A stretch of 64,000 nt of DNA from Auanema rhodensis (lineage: Eukaryota; Nematoda; Chromadorea; Rhabditida; Rhabditidae). Made by a program: the position numbers and the translations under genes. Within the stretch, counting starts at the first letter, position 1. Each line of letters starts with the position of its first letter. Under the pieces are notes generated by a model. That model had not been told where the DNA came from and ran no database searches. It worked only from the letters and a program-made list of their open reading frames with translations. Positions 51,592 through 64,000 of this stretch are shown here, one piece after another. The DNA lies in NCBI GenBank assembly GCA_964057225.1, contig OZ059898.1:1798001-1862000 (forward strand). The letters are read 5' to 3'.

Positions 51592-53346
51592 TTGAGTGTA
51601 CATGGAAACTCAACATACACTAATGCATCATTTTTCAAACGATCATAACTAATTTTTGTATTAAGCGTTTCTCAATGTAGTATAGTGCATTCGATGCGGA
51701 TTTTTAAGCTGCGTCGATCTGTGTTATCAGATTTGCGCTAGCTTAAAAATGCACCGAGATATCAACTGATATAAGTTCACACTTATATCCTCGATTTTCA
51801 CCCTGAAGAATTAATTTTTTCGTTGAATAACATTGTCCATCGTCTTTGCCTTGAAAAAAGGAATCTAAAAACATCTACTTTTTGCTAAATTATTTTGAAA
51901 TTTTTCGAAAAAATTTTTGTCAAAATGTTTTTGGAAGCAATGTTGAGTGTACATGGAAACTCAACATACACTAATGCATCATTTTTCAAACGATCATAAC
52001 TAATTTTTGTATTAAGCGTTTCTCAATGTAGTATAGTGCATTCGATGCGGATTTTTAAGCTGCGTCGATCTGTGTTATCAGATTTGCGCTAGCTTAAAAA
52101 TGCACCGAGATATCAACTGATATAAGTTCACACTTATATCCTCGATTTTCACCCTGGAGAATTAATTTTTTCGTTGAATAACATTGTCCATCGTCTTTGC
52201 CTTGAAAAAAGGAATCTAAAAACATCTACTTTTTGCTAAATTATTTTGAAATTTTTCGAAAAAATTTTTGTCAAAATGTTTTTGGAAGCAATGTTGAGTG
52301 TACATGGAAACTCAACATACACTAATGCATCATTTTTCAAACGATCATAACTAATTTTTGTATTAAGCGTTTCTCAATGTAGTATAGTGCATTCGATGCG
52401 GATTTTTAAGCTGCGTCGATCTGTGTTATCAGATTTGCGCTAGCTTAAAAATGCACCGAGATATCAACTGATATAAGTTCACACTTATATCCTCGATTTT
52501 CACCCTGAAGAATTAATTTTTTCGTTGAATAACATTGTCCATCGTCTTTGCCTTGAAAAAAGGAATCTAAAAACATCTACTTTTTGCTAAATTATTTTGA
52601 AATTTTTTGAAAAAATTTTTGTCAAAATGTTTTTGGAAGCAATGTTGAGTGTACATGGAAACTCAACATACACTAATGCATCATTTTTCAAACGATCATA
52701 ACTAATTTTTGTATTAAGCGTTTCTCAATGTAGTATAGTGCATTCGATGCGGATTTTTAAGCTGCGTCGATCTGTGTTATCAGATTTGCGCTAGCTTAAA
52801 AATGCACCGAGATATCAACTGATATAAGTTCACACTTATATCCTCGATTTTCACCCTGAAGAATTAATTTTTTCGTTGAATAACATTGTCCATTGTCTTT
52901 GCCTTGAAAAAAGGAATCTAAAAACATCTACTTTTTGCTAAATTATTTTGAAATTTTTCGAAAAAATTTTTGTCAAAATGTTTTTGGAAGCAATGTTGAG
53001 TGTACATGGAAACTCAACATACACTAATGCATCATTTTTCAAACGATCATAACTAATTTTTGTATTAAGCGTTTCTCAATGTAGTATAGTGCATTCGATG
53101 CGGATTTTTAAGCTGCGTCGATCTGTGTTATCAGATTTGCGCTAGCTTAAAAATGCACCGAGATATCAACTGATATAAGTTCACACTTATATCCTCGATT
53201 TTCACCCTGAAGAATTAATTTTTTCGTTGAATAACATTGTCCATCGTCTTTGCCTTGAAAAAAGGAATCTAAAAACATCTACTTTTTGCTAAATTATTTT
53301 GAAATTTTTCGAAAAAATTTTTGTCAAAATGTTTTTGGAAGCAATG
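50890..53346 (+). repeat. 7-monomer HOR of the right half (monomers 146-152)
   Basis: Tags: GATTTGTAAG/AAAAGTTTTG (146), TT (147), untagged (148), CCCTGGAG at offset 215 (149), TT (150), CATTGTC at 250 (151), untagged (152). The first six positions recur 2457 bp downstream in 153-158. Confidence 0.85.
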
Positions 53347-56300
53347 TTGAGTGTACATGGAAACTCAACATACACTAATGCATCATTTTTCAAACGATCA
53401 TAACTAATTTTTGTATTAAGCGTTTCTCAATGTAGTATAGTGCATTCGATGCGGATTTGTAAGCTGCGTCGATCTGTGTTATCAGATTTGCGCTAGCTTA
53501 AAAATGCACCGAGATATCAACTGATATAAGTTCACACTTATATCCTCGATTTTCACCCTGAAGAATTAATTTTTTCGTTGAATAACATTGTCCATCGTCT
53601 TTGCCTTGAAAAAAGGAATCTAAAAACATCTACTTTTTGCTAAATTATTTTGAAATTTTTCGAAAAAAGTTTTGTCAAAATGTTTTTGGAAGCAATGTTG
53701 AGTGTACATGGAAACTCAACATACACTAATGCATCATTTTTCAAACGATCATAACTAATTTTTGTATTAAGCGTTTCTCAATGTAGTATAGTGCATTCGA
53801 TGCGGATTTTTAAGCTGCGTCGATCTGTGTTATCAGATTTGCGCTAGCTTAAAAATGCACCGAGATATCAACTGATATAAGTTCACACTTATATCCTCGA
53901 TTTTCACCCTGAAGAATTAATTTTTTCGTTGAATAACATTGTCCATCGTCTTTGCCTTGAAAAAAGGAATCTAAAAACATCTACTTTTTGCTAAATTATT
54001 TTGAAATTTTTTGAAAAAATTTTTGTCAAAATGTTTTTGGAAGCAATGTTGAGTGTACATGGAAACTCAACATACACTAATGCATCATTTTTCAAACGAT
54101 CATAACTAATTTTTGTATTAAGCGTTTCTCAATGTAGTATAGTGCATTCGATGCGGATTTTTAAGCTGCGTCGATCTGTGTTATCAGATTTGCGCTAGCT
54201 TAAAAATGCACCGAGATATCAACTGATATAAGTTCACACTTATATCCTCGATTTTCACCCTGAAGAATTAATTTTTTCGTTGAATAACATTGTCCATCGT
54301 CTTTGCCTTGAAAAAAGGAATCTAAAAACATCTACTTTTTGCTAAATTATTTTGAAATTTTTCGAAAAAATTTTTGTCAAAATGTTTTTGGAAGCAATGT
54401 TGAGTGTACATGGAAACTCAACATACACTAATGCATCATTTTTCAAACGATCATAACTAATTTTTGTATTAAGCGTTTCTCAATGTAGTATAGTGCATTC
54501 GATGCGGATTTTTAAGCTGCGTCGATCTGTGTTATCAGATTTGCGCTAGCTTAAAAATGCACCGAGATATCAACTGATATAAGTTCACACTTATATCCTC
54601 GATTTTCACCCTGGAGAATTAATTTTTTCGTTGAATAACATTGTCCATCGTCTTTGCCTTGAAAAAAGGAATCTAAAAACATCTACTTTTTGCTAAATTA
54701 TTTTGAAATTTTTCGAAAAAATTTTTGTCAAAATGTTTTTGGAAGCAATGTTGAGTGTACATGGAAACTCAACATACACTAATGCATCATTTTTCAAACG
54801 ATCATAACTAATTTTTGTATTAAGCGTTTCTCAATGTAGTATAGTGCATTCGATGCGGATTTTTAAGCTGCGTCGATCTGTGTTATCAGATTTGCGCTAG
54901 CTTAAAAATGCACCGAGATATCAACTGATATAAGTTCACACTTATATCCTCGATTTTCACCCTGAAGAATTAATTTTTTCGTTGAATAACATTGTCCATC
55001 GTCTTTGCCTTGAAAAAAGGAATCTAAAAACATCTACTTTTTGCTAAATTATTTTGAAATTTTTTGAAAAAATTTTTGTCAAAATGTTTTTGGAAGCAAT
55101 GTTGAGTGTACATGGAAACTCAACATACACTAATGCATCATTTTTCAAACGATCATAACTAATTTTTGTATTAAGCGTTTCTCAATGTAGTATAGTGCAT
55201 TCGATGCGGATTTTTAAGCTGCGTCGATCTGTGTTATCAGATTTGCGCTAGCTTAAAAATGCACCGAGATATCAACTGATATAAGTTCACACTTATATCC
55301 TCGATTTTCACCCTGAAGAATTAATTTTTTCGTTGAATAACATTGTCCATTGTCTTTGCCTTGAAAAAAGGAATCTAAAAACATCTACTTTTTGCTAAAT
55401 TATTTTGAAATTTTTCGAAAAAATTTTTGTCAAAATGTTTTTGGAAGCAATGTTGAGTGTACATGGAAACTCAACATACACTAATGCATCATTTTTCAAA
55501 CGATCATAACTAATTTTTGTATTAAGCGTTTCTCAATGTAGTATAGTGCATTCGATGCGGATTTTTAAGCTGAGTCGATCTGTGTTATCAGATTTGCGCT
55601 AGCTTAAAAATGCACCGAGATATCAACTGATATAAGTTCACACTTATATCCTCGATTTTCACCCTGAAGAATTAATTTTTTCGTTGAATAACATTGTCCA
55701 TCGTCTTTGCCTTGAAAAAAGGAATCTAAAAACATCTACTTTTTGCTAAATTATTCTGAAATTTTTCGAAAAAATTTTTGTCAAAATGTTTTTGGAAGCA
55801 ATGTTGAGTGTACATGGAAACTCAACATACACTAATGCATCATTTTTCAAACGATCATAACTAATTTTTGTATTAAGCGTTTCTCAATGTAGTATAGTGC
55901 ATTCGATGCGGATTTTTAAGCTGCGTCGATCTGTGTTATCAGATTTGCGCTAGCTTAAAAATGCACCGAGATATCAACTGATATAAGTTCACACTTATAT
56001 CCTCGATTTTCACCCTGAAGAATTAATTTTTTCGTTGAATAACATTGTCCATCGTCTTTGCCTTGAAAAAAGGAATCTAAAAACATCTACTTTTTGCTAA
56101 ATTATTTTGAAATTTTTTGAAAAAATTTTTGTCAAAATGTTTTTGGAAGCAATGTTGAGTGTACATGGAAACTCAACATACACTAATGCATCATTTTTCA
56201 AACGATCATAACTAATTTTTGTATTAAGCGTTTCTCAATGTAGTATAGTGCATTCGATGCGGATTTTTAAGCTGCGTCGATCTGTGTTATCAGATTTGCG

Positions 56301-57558
56301 CTAGCTTAAAAATGCACCGAGATATCAACTGATATAAGTTCACACTTATATCCTCGATTTTCACCCTGAAGAATTAATTTTTTCGTTGAATAACATTGTC
56401 CATTGTCTTTGCCTTGAAAAAAGGAATCTAAAAACATCTACTTTTTGCTAAATTATTTTGAAATTTTTCGAAAAAATTTTTGTCAAAATGTTTTTGGAAG
56501 CAATGTTGAGTGTACATGGAAACTCAACATACACTAATGCATCATTTTTCAAACGATCATAACTAATTTTTGTATTAAGCGTTTCTCAATGTAGTATAGT
56601 GCATTCGATGCGGATTTTTAAGCTGCGTCGATCTGTGTTATCAGATTTGCGCTAGCTTAAAAATGCACCGAGATATCAACTGATATAAGTTCACACTTAT
56701 ATCCTCGATTTTCACCCTGAAGAATTAATTTTTTCGTTGAATAACATTGTCCATCGTCTTTGCCTTGAAAAAAGGAATCTAAAAACATCTACTTTTTGCT
56801 AAATTATTTTGAAATTTTTTGAAAAAATTTTTGTCAAAATGTTTTTGGAAGCAATGTTGAGTGTACATGGAAACTCAACATACACTAATGCATCATTTTT
56901 CAAACGATCATAACTAATTTTTGTATTAAGCGTTTCTCAATGTAGTATAGTGCATTCGATGCGGATTTTTAAGCTGCGTCGATCTGTGTTATCAGATTTG
57001 CGCTAGCTTAAAAATGCACCGAGATATCAACTGATATAAGTTCACACTTATATCCTCGATTTTCACCCTGAAGAATTAATTTTTTCGTTGAATAACATTG
57101 TCCATTGTCTTTGCCTTGAAAAAAGGAATCTAAAAACATCTACTTTTTGCTAAATTATTTTGAAATTTTTCGAAAAAATTTTTGTCAAAATGTTTTTGGA
57201 AGCAATGTTGAGTGTACATGGAAACTCAACATACACTAATGCATCATTTTTCAAACGATCATAACTAATTTTTGTATTAAGCGTTTCTCAATGTAGTATA
57301 GTGCATTCGATGCGGATTTTTAAGCTGCGTCGATCTGTGTTATCAGATTTGCGCTAGCTTAAAAATGCACCGAGATATCAACTGATATAAGTTCACACTT
57401 ATATCCTCGATTTTCACCCTGAAGAATTAATTTTTTCGTTGAATAACATTGTCCATCGTCTTTGCCTTGAAAAAAGGAATCTAAAAACATCTACTTTTTG
57501 CTAAATTATTTTGAAATTTTTCGAAAAAATTTTTGTCAAAATGTTTTTGGAAGCAATG
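53347..57558 (+). repeat. 12-monomer HOR, copy 1 (monomers 153-164, 4212 bp)
   Basis: Starts like the 7-monomer unit (153-158), then has CTGAGTCG at offset 121 with TTATTCTG at 304 (159), TT (160), CATTGTC (161), TT (162), CATTGTC (163) and untagged (164). The pairs 160-161 and 162-163 are a 702-bp dimer duplication. The unit looks like the 7-monomer form expanded by five monomers. Confidence 0.82.
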
Positions 57559-60500
57559 TTGAGTGTACATGGAAACTCAACATACACTAATGCATCATTT
57601 TTCAAACGATCATAACTAATTTTTGTATTAAGCGTTTCTCAATGTAGTATAGTGCATTCGATGCGGATTTGTAAGCTGCGTCGATCTGTGTTATCAGATT
57701 TGCGCTAGCTTAAAAATGCACCGAGATATCAACTGATATAAGTTCACACTTATATCCTCGATTTTCACCCTGAAGAATTAATTTTTTCGTTGAATAACAT
57801 TGTCCATCGTCTTTGCCTTGAAAAAAGGAATCTAAAAACATCTACTTTTTGCTAAATTATTTTGAAATTTTTCGAAAAAAGTTTTGTCAAAATGTTTTTG
57901 GAAGCAATGTTGAGTGTACATGGAAACTCAACATACACTAATGCATCATTTTTCAAACGATCATAACTAATTTTTGTATTAAGCGTTTCTCAATGTAGTA
58001 TAGTGCATTCGATGCGGATTTTTAAGCTGCGTCGATCTGTGTTATCAGATTTGCGCTAGCTTAAAAATGCACCGAGATATCAACTGATATAAGTTCACAC
58101 TTATATCCTCGATTTTCACCCTGAAGAATTAATTTTTTCGTTGAATAACATTGTCCATCGTCTTTGCCTTGAAAAAAGGAATCTAAAAACATCTACTTTT
58201 TGCTAAATTATTTTGAAATTTTTTGAAAAAATTTTTGTCAAAATGTTTTTGGAAGCAATGTTGAGTGTACATGGAAACTCAACATACACTAATGCATCAT
58301 TTTTCAAACGATCATAACTAATTTTTGTATTAAGCGTTTCTCAATGTAGTATAGTGCATTCGATGCGGATTTTTAAGCTGCGTCGATCTGTGTTATCAGA
58401 TTTGCGCTAGCTTAAAAATGCACCGAGATATCAACTGATATAAGTTCACACTTATATCCTCGATTTTCACCCTGAAGAATTAATTTTTTCGTTGAATAAC
58501 ATTGTCCATCGTCTTTGCCTTGAAAAAAGGAATCTAAAAACATCTACTTTTTGCTAAATTATTTTGAAATTTTTCGAAAAAATTTTTGTCAAAATGTTTT
58601 TGGAAGCAATGTTGAGTGTACATGGAAACTCAACATACACTAATGCATCATTTTTCAAACGATCATAACTAATTTTTGTATTAAGCGTTTCTCAATGTAG
58701 TATAGTGCATTCGATGCGGATTTTTAAGCTGCGTCGATCTGTGTTATCAGATTTGCGCTAGCTTAAAAATGCACCGAGATATCAACTGATATAAGTTCAC
58801 ACTTATATCCTCGATTTTCACCCTGGAGAATTAATTTTTTCGTTGAATAACATTGTCCATCGTCTTTGCCTTGAAAAAAGGAATCTAAAAACATCTACTT
58901 TTTGCTAAATTATTTTGAAATTTTTCGAAAAAATTTTTGTCAAAATGTTTTTGGAAGCAATGTTGAGTGTACATGGAAACTCAACATACACTAATGCATC
59001 ATTTTTCAAACGATCATAACTAATTTTTGTATTAAGCGTTTCTCAATGTAGTATAGTGCATTCGATGCGGATTTTTAAGCTGCGTCGATCTGTGTTATCA
59101 GATTTGCGCTAGCTTAAAAATGCACCGAGATATCAACTGATATAAGTTCACACTTATATCCTCGATTTTCACCCTGAAGAATTAATTTTTTCGTTGAATA
59201 ACATTGTCCATCGTCTTTGCCTTGAAAAAAGGAATCTAAAAACATCTACTTTTTGCTAAATTATCTTGAAATTTTTTGAAAAAATTTTTGTCAAAATGTT
59301 TTTGGAAGCAATGTTGAGTGTACATGGAAACTCAACATACACTAATGCATCATTTTTCAAACGATCATAACTAATTTTTGTATTAAGCGTTTCTCAATGT
59401 AGTATAGTGCATTCGATGCGGATTTTTAAGCTGCGTCGATCTGTGTTATCAGATTTGCGCTAGCTTAAAAATGCACCGAGATATCAACTGATATAAGTTC
59501 ACACTTATATCCTCGATTTTCACCCTGAAGAATTAATTTTTTCGTTGAATAACATTGTCCATTGTCTTTGCCTTGAAAAAAGGAATCTAAAAACATCTAC
59601 TTTTTGCTAAATTATTTTGAAATTTTTCGAAAAAATTTTTGTCAAAATGTTTTTGGAAGCAATGTTGAGTGTACATGGAAACTCAACATACACTAATGCA
59701 TCATTTTTCAAACGATCATAACTAATTTTTGTATTAAGCGTTTCTCAATGTAGTATAGTGCATTCGATGCGGATTTTTAAGCTGAGTCGATCTGTGTTAT
59801 CAGATTTGCGCTAGCTTAAAAATGCACCGAGATATCAACTGATATAAGTTCACACTTATATCCTCGATTTTCACCCTGAAGAATTAATTTTTTCGTTGAA
59901 TAACATTGTCCATCGTCTTTGCCTTGAAAAAAGGAATCTAAAAACATCTACTTTTTGCTAAATTATTCTGAAATTTTTCGAAAAAATTTTTGTCAAAATG
60001 TTTTTGGAAGCAATGTTGAGTGTACATGGAAACTCAACATACACTAATGCATCATTTTTCAAACGATCATAACTAATTTTTGTATTAAGCGTTTCTCAAT
60101 GTAGTATAGTGCATTCGATGCGGATTTTTAAGCTGCGTCGATCTGTGTTATCAGATTTGCGCTAGCTTAAAAATGCACCGAGATATCAACTGATATAAGT
60201 TCACACTTATATCCTCGATTTTCACCCTGAAGAATTAATTTTTTCGTTGAATAACATTGTCCATCGTCTTTGCCTTGAAAAAAGGAATCTAAAAACATCT
60301 ACTTTTTGCTAAATTATTTTGAAATTTTTTGAAAAAATTTTTGTCAAAATGTTTTTGGAAGCAATGTTGAGTGTACATGGAAACTCAACATACACTAATG
60401 CATCATTTTTCAAACGATCATAACTAATTTTTGTATTAAGCGTTTCTCAATGTAGTATAGTGCATTCGATGCGGATTTTTAAGCTGCGTCGATCTGTGTT

Positions 60501-60717
60501 ATCAGATTTGCGCTAGCTTAAAAATGCACCGAGATATCAACTGATATAAGTTCACACTTATATCCTCGATTTTCACCCTGAAGAATTAATTTTTTCGTTG
60601 AATAACATTGTCCATCGTCTTTGCCTTGAAAAAAGGAATCTAAAAACATCTACTTTTTGCTAAATTATTTTGAAATTTTTCGAAAAAATTTTTGTCAAAA
60701 TGTTTTTGGAAGCAATG
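57559..60717 (+). repeat. 12-monomer HOR, copy 2, truncated (monomers 165-173)
   Basis: Positions 1-8 of the 12-monomer unit recur 4212 bp downstream: GATTTGTAAG (165), TT (166), CCCTGGAG (168), TT with private TTATCTTG (169), CATTGTC (170), CTGAGTCG/TTATTCTG (171), TT (172). The order is lost after monomer 173: the expected CATTGTC and TT positions are missing. Confidence 0.8.
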
Positions 60718-63700
60718 TTGAGTGTACATGGAAACTCAACATACACTAATGCATCATTTTTCAAACGATCATAACTAATTTTTGTATTAAGCGTTTCTCA
60801 ATGTAGTATAGTGCATTCGATGCGGATTTTTAAGCTGCGTCGATCTGTGTTATCAGATTTGCGCTAGCTTAAAAATGCACCGAGATATCAACTGATATAA
60901 GTTCACACTTATATCCTCGATTTTCACCCTGAAGAATTAAGTTTTTCGTTGAATAACATTGTCCATCGTCTTTGCCTTGAAAAAAGGAATCTAAAAACAT
61001 CTACTTTTTGCTAAATTATTTTGAAATTTTTCGAAAAAATTTTTGTCAAAATGTTTTTGGAAGCAATGTTGAGTGTACATGGAAACTCAACATACACTAA
61101 TGCATCATTTTTCAAACGATCATAACTAATTTTTGTATTAAGCGTTTCTCAATGTAGTATAGTGCATTCGATGCGGATTTTTAAGCTGCGTCGATCTGTG
61201 TTATCAGATTTGCGCTAGCTTAAAAATGCACCGAGATATCTACTGATATAAGTTCACACTTATATCCTCGATTTTCACCCTGAAGAATTAATTTTTTCGT
61301 TGAATAACATTGTCCATCGTCTTTGCCTTGAAAAAAGGAATCTAAAAACATCTACTTTTTGCTAAATTATTTTGAAATTTTTCGAAAAAATTTTTGTCAA
61401 AATGTTTTTGGAAGCAATGTTGAGTGTACATGGAAACTCAACATACACTAATGCATCATTTTTCAAACGATCATAACTAATTTTTGTATTAAGCGTTTCT
61501 CAATGTAGTATAGTGCATTCGATGCGGATTTTTAAGCTGCGTCGATCTGTGTTATCAGATTTGCGCTAGCTTAAAAATGCACCGAGATATCAACTGATAT
61601 AAGTTCACACTTATATCCTCGATTTTCACCCTGAAGATTTAATTTTTTCGTTGAATAACATTGTCCATCGTCTTTGCCTTGAAAAAAGGAATCTAAAAAC
61701 ATCTACTTTTTGCTAAATTATTTTGAAATTTTTCGAAAAAATTTTTGTCAAAATGTTTTTGGAAGCAATGTTGAGTGTACATGGAAACTCAACATACACT
61801 AATGCATCATTTTTCAAACGATCATAACTAATTTTTGTATTAAGCGTTTCTCAATGTAGTATAGTGCATTCGATGCGGATTTTTAAGCTGCGTCGATCTG
61901 TGTTATCAGATTTGCGCTAGCTTAAAAATGCACCGAGATATCAACTGATATAAGTTCACACTTATATCCTCGATTTTCACCCTGAAGAATTAATTTTTTT
62001 GTTGAATAACATTGTCCATCGCCTTTGCCTTGAAAAAAGGAATCTAAAAACATCTACTTTTTGCTAAATTATTTTGAAATTTTTCGAAAAAATTTTTGTC
62101 AAAATGTTTTTGGAAGCAATGTTGAGTGTACATGGAAACTCAACATACACTAATGCATCATTTTTCAAACGATCATAACTAATTTTTGTATTAAGCGTTT
62201 CTCAATGTAGTATAGTGCATTCGATGCGGATTTGTAAGCTGCGTCGATCTGTGTTATCAGATTTGCGCTAGCTTAAAAATGCACCGAGATATCAATTGAT
62301 ATAAGTTCACACTTATATCCTCGATTTTCACCCTGGAGAATTAATTTTTTTGTTGAATAACATTGTCCATCGTCTTTGCCTTGAAAAAAGGAATCTAAAA
62401 ACATCTACTTTTTGCTAAATTATTTTGAAATTTCTCGAAAAAATTTTTGTCAAAATGTTTTTGGAAGCAATGTTGAGTGTACATGGAAACTCAACATACA
62501 CTAATGCATCATTTTTCAAACGATCATAACTAATTTTTGTATTAAGCGTTTCTCAATGTAGTATAGTGCATTCGATGCGGATTTTTAAGCTGCGTCGATC
62601 TGTGTTATCAGATTTGCGCTAGCTTAAAAATGCACCGAGATATCAACTGATATAAGTTCACACTTATATCCTCGATTTTCACCCTGAAGAATTAATTTTT
62701 TCGTTGAATAACATTGTCCATCGTCTTTGCCTTGAAAAAAGGAATCTAAAAACATCTACTTTTTGCTAAATTATTTTGAAATTTTGTGAAAAAATTTTTG
62801 TCAAAATGTTTTTGGAAGCAATGTTGAGTGTACATGGAAACTCAACATACACTAATGCATCATTTTTCAAACGATCATAACTAATTTTTGTATTAAGCGT
62901 TTCTCAATGTAGTATAGTGCATTCGATGCGGATTTTTAAGCTGCGTCGATCTGTGTTATCAGATTTGCGCTAGCTTAAAAATGCACCGAGATATCAACTG
63001 ATATAAGTTCACACTTATATCCTCGATTTTCACCCTGAAGAATTAATTTTTTCGTTGAATAACATTGTCCATCGTCTTTGCCTTGAAAAAAGGAATCTAA
63101 AAACATCTACTTTTTGCTAAATTATTCTGAAATTTTTCGAAAAAATTTTTGTCAAAATGTTTTTGGAAGCAATGTTGAGTGTACATGGAAACTCAACATA
63201 CACTAATGCATCATTTTTCAAACGATCATAACTAATTTTTGTATTAAGCGTTTCTCAATGTAGTATAGTGCATTCGATGCGGATTTTTAAGCTGCGTCGA
63301 TCTGTGTTATCAGATTTGCGCTAGCTTAAAAATGCACCGAGATATCAACTGATATAAGTTCACACTTATATCCTCGATTTTCACCCTGAAGAATTAATTT
63401 TTTCGTTGAATAACATTGTCCATTGTCTTTGCCTTGAAAAAAGGAATCTAAAAACATCTACTTTTTGCTAAATTATTTTGAAATTTTTCGAAAAAATTTT
63501 TGTCAAAATGTTTTTGGAAGCAATGTTGAGTGTACATGGAAACTCAACATACACTAATGCATCATTTTTCAAACGATCATAACTAATTTTTGTATTAAGC
63601 GTTTCTCAATGTAGTATAGTGCATTCGATGCGGATTTTTAAGCTGCGTCGATCTGTGTTATCAGATTTGCGCTAGCTTAAAAATGCACCGAGATATCAAC

Positions 63701-63876
63701 TGATATAAGTTCACACTTATATCCTCGATTTTCACCCTGAAGAATTAATTTTTTCGTTGAATAACATTGTCCATCGTCTTTGCCTTGAAAAAAGGAATCT
63801 AAAAACATCTACTTTTTGCTAAATTATTTTGAAATTTTTTGAAAAAATTTTTGTCAAAATGTTTTTGGAAGCAATG
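60718..63876 (+). repeat. Monomers 174-182: tail of singly marked monomers
   Basis: Private changes appear one per monomer: TTAAGTTTTTCG (174), ATATCTACTG (175), GAAGATTTAAT (176), CATCGCC with T230 (177), several in 178, GT at the palindrome (179). 180 (TTATTCTG), 181 (CATTGTC) and 182 (TT) reuse tags of the preceding HOR. The density of private changes is higher than in the HOR blocks, and no unit repeats within what is visible. Confidence 0.7.
62122..62472 (+). repeat. Monomer 178: chimeric and most divergent monomer
   Basis: It has GATTTGTAAG (G at 62234), elsewhere the tag of types 141/146/153/165, together with CCCTGGAG (near 62335), elsewhere the tag of types 149/156/168 three monomers away. 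It lacks the AAAAGTTTTG that always accompanies the first tag. It also carries T230 and two private changes (ATCAATTGAT, TTTCTCGAAA). A switch between the two types at 62235-62334 explains the combination. Confidence 0.65.
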
Positions 63877-64000
63877 TTGAGTGTACATGGAAACTCAACA
63901 TACACTAATGCATCATTTTTCAAACGATCATAACTAATTTTTGTATTAAGCGTTTCTCAATGTAGTATAGTGCATTCGATGCGGATTTTTAAGCTGCGTC
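63877..64000 (+). repeat. Partial monomer 183 cut by the window end
   Basis: The first 124 bases of a further copy, ending at offset 124 inside inverted repeat 1. The array continues beyond the window. Confidence 0.95.

Larger units (their letters stand above)
1..64000 (+). repeat. 351-bp satellite DNA array, about 182.3 head-to-tail monomers
   Basis: The motif TTGAGTGTACATGG recurs at 1, 352, 703, 1054 and so on to 63877, always 351 bp apart except once (345 bp, monomer 35). The phase before and after that deletion accounts for every base, so there are 182 full copies and one partial copy, all in one orientation. Most monomers differ from the majority sequence by only a few substitutions. 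Hand count of monomer 1 gives 110 G+C of 351 (31%). No unique DNA, transposon, gene or inversion interrupts the array, and both window ends lie inside it. Such long homogeneous arrays are characteristic of eukaryotic heterochromatin; the assignment to a centromeric or pericentromeric block is inference. I do not recognise the satellite family by name. Confidence 0.98.

Noticed and set aside
1-64000. CRISPR array
   Set aside because: The repeats are 351 bp and contiguous, with no unique spacers, no leader and no cas genes. Dyads inside the unit are not CRISPR repeats.
1-64000. Transposable element insertions or an array of LTRs or MITEs
   Set aside because: No target-site duplications, terminal repeats bounding a unit, coding remnants or phase breaks other than the 6-bp deletion were seen.
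1-64000. Assembly artefact from looping over one short repeat
   Set aside because: Monomers carry many distinct, linked tags in several different HOR orders and private mutations, which a simple loop would not generate. A localised collapse or expansion, for example the near-identical 3510-bp copies, cannot be excluded without reads.
1-64000. Identity with the Drosophila 359-bp (1.688) or Tribolium 360-bp satellites because of similar unit length
   Set aside because: Length and AT-richness are similar, but I could not match the sequence to either from what I can recall. A database search is needed before any family name is used.

Overview
The whole 64-kb window is one uninterrupted tandem array of a single AT-rich satellite DNA. 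The unit is 351 bp, and all copies are head to tail on the same strand. I count 182 complete monomers plus a final 124-bp partial copy. Monomer n starts at 1+351(n-1) for n up to 35 and at 12280+351(n-36) from n=36 on. The phase shifts once, at a 6-bp deletion in monomer 35 (11935-12279); monomer starts before and after it fall exactly on the 351-bp grid. By hand count the first monomer has 110 G+C in 351 bases (31%). I see no protein-coding gene, RNA gene, transposon, unique sequence or array edge. Offsets quoted below are positions within a monomer, equal to window coordinates in monomer 1.

This points to eukaryotic constitutive heterochromatin (centromeric, pericentromeric or subtelomeric). 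The unit length, near two nucleosome repeats, and the A/T-tract-rich composition would suit an insect or other invertebrate satellite, but I recognise no named family and the species is not determined.

The information lies in the few substitutions that tag monomers and recur at multi-monomer spacing, giving successive higher-order repeats (HORs). Region by region: mixed monomers 1-3861; two copies of a 9-monomer unit 3862-10179; a mixed stretch 10180-11934; two copies of a 5-monomer unit 11935-15438; a reshuffled mixture 15439-18597; a 4-monomer unit tagged AA at offsets 67-68, 18598-22458; two copies of a 7-monomer unit 22459-27372; a dimer-rich stretch 27373-30180; three copies of a 10-monomer, 3510-bp unit 30181-42114, the last enlarged to 14 monomers by an internal 4-monomer duplication; a dimer-rich stretch 42115-48081; two copies of a 5-monomer unit 48082-51591; a 7-monomer unit that becomes a 12-monomer unit 50890-60717; and a tail of singly marked monomers 60718-64000.

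Several monomers join the 5' markers of one type to the 3' markers of another (40, 46, 48, 61, 84, 86, 178). This is what in-register unequal exchange or gene conversion would leave. Every monomer carries three inverted repeats (offsets 109-159, 177-198, and one across the monomer junction) and a short palindrome at 310-321 whose centre is the most variable site. Eight minus-strand open frames of 63 codons are by-products of one variant monomer type in which a stop codon is lost; I do not regard them as genes.
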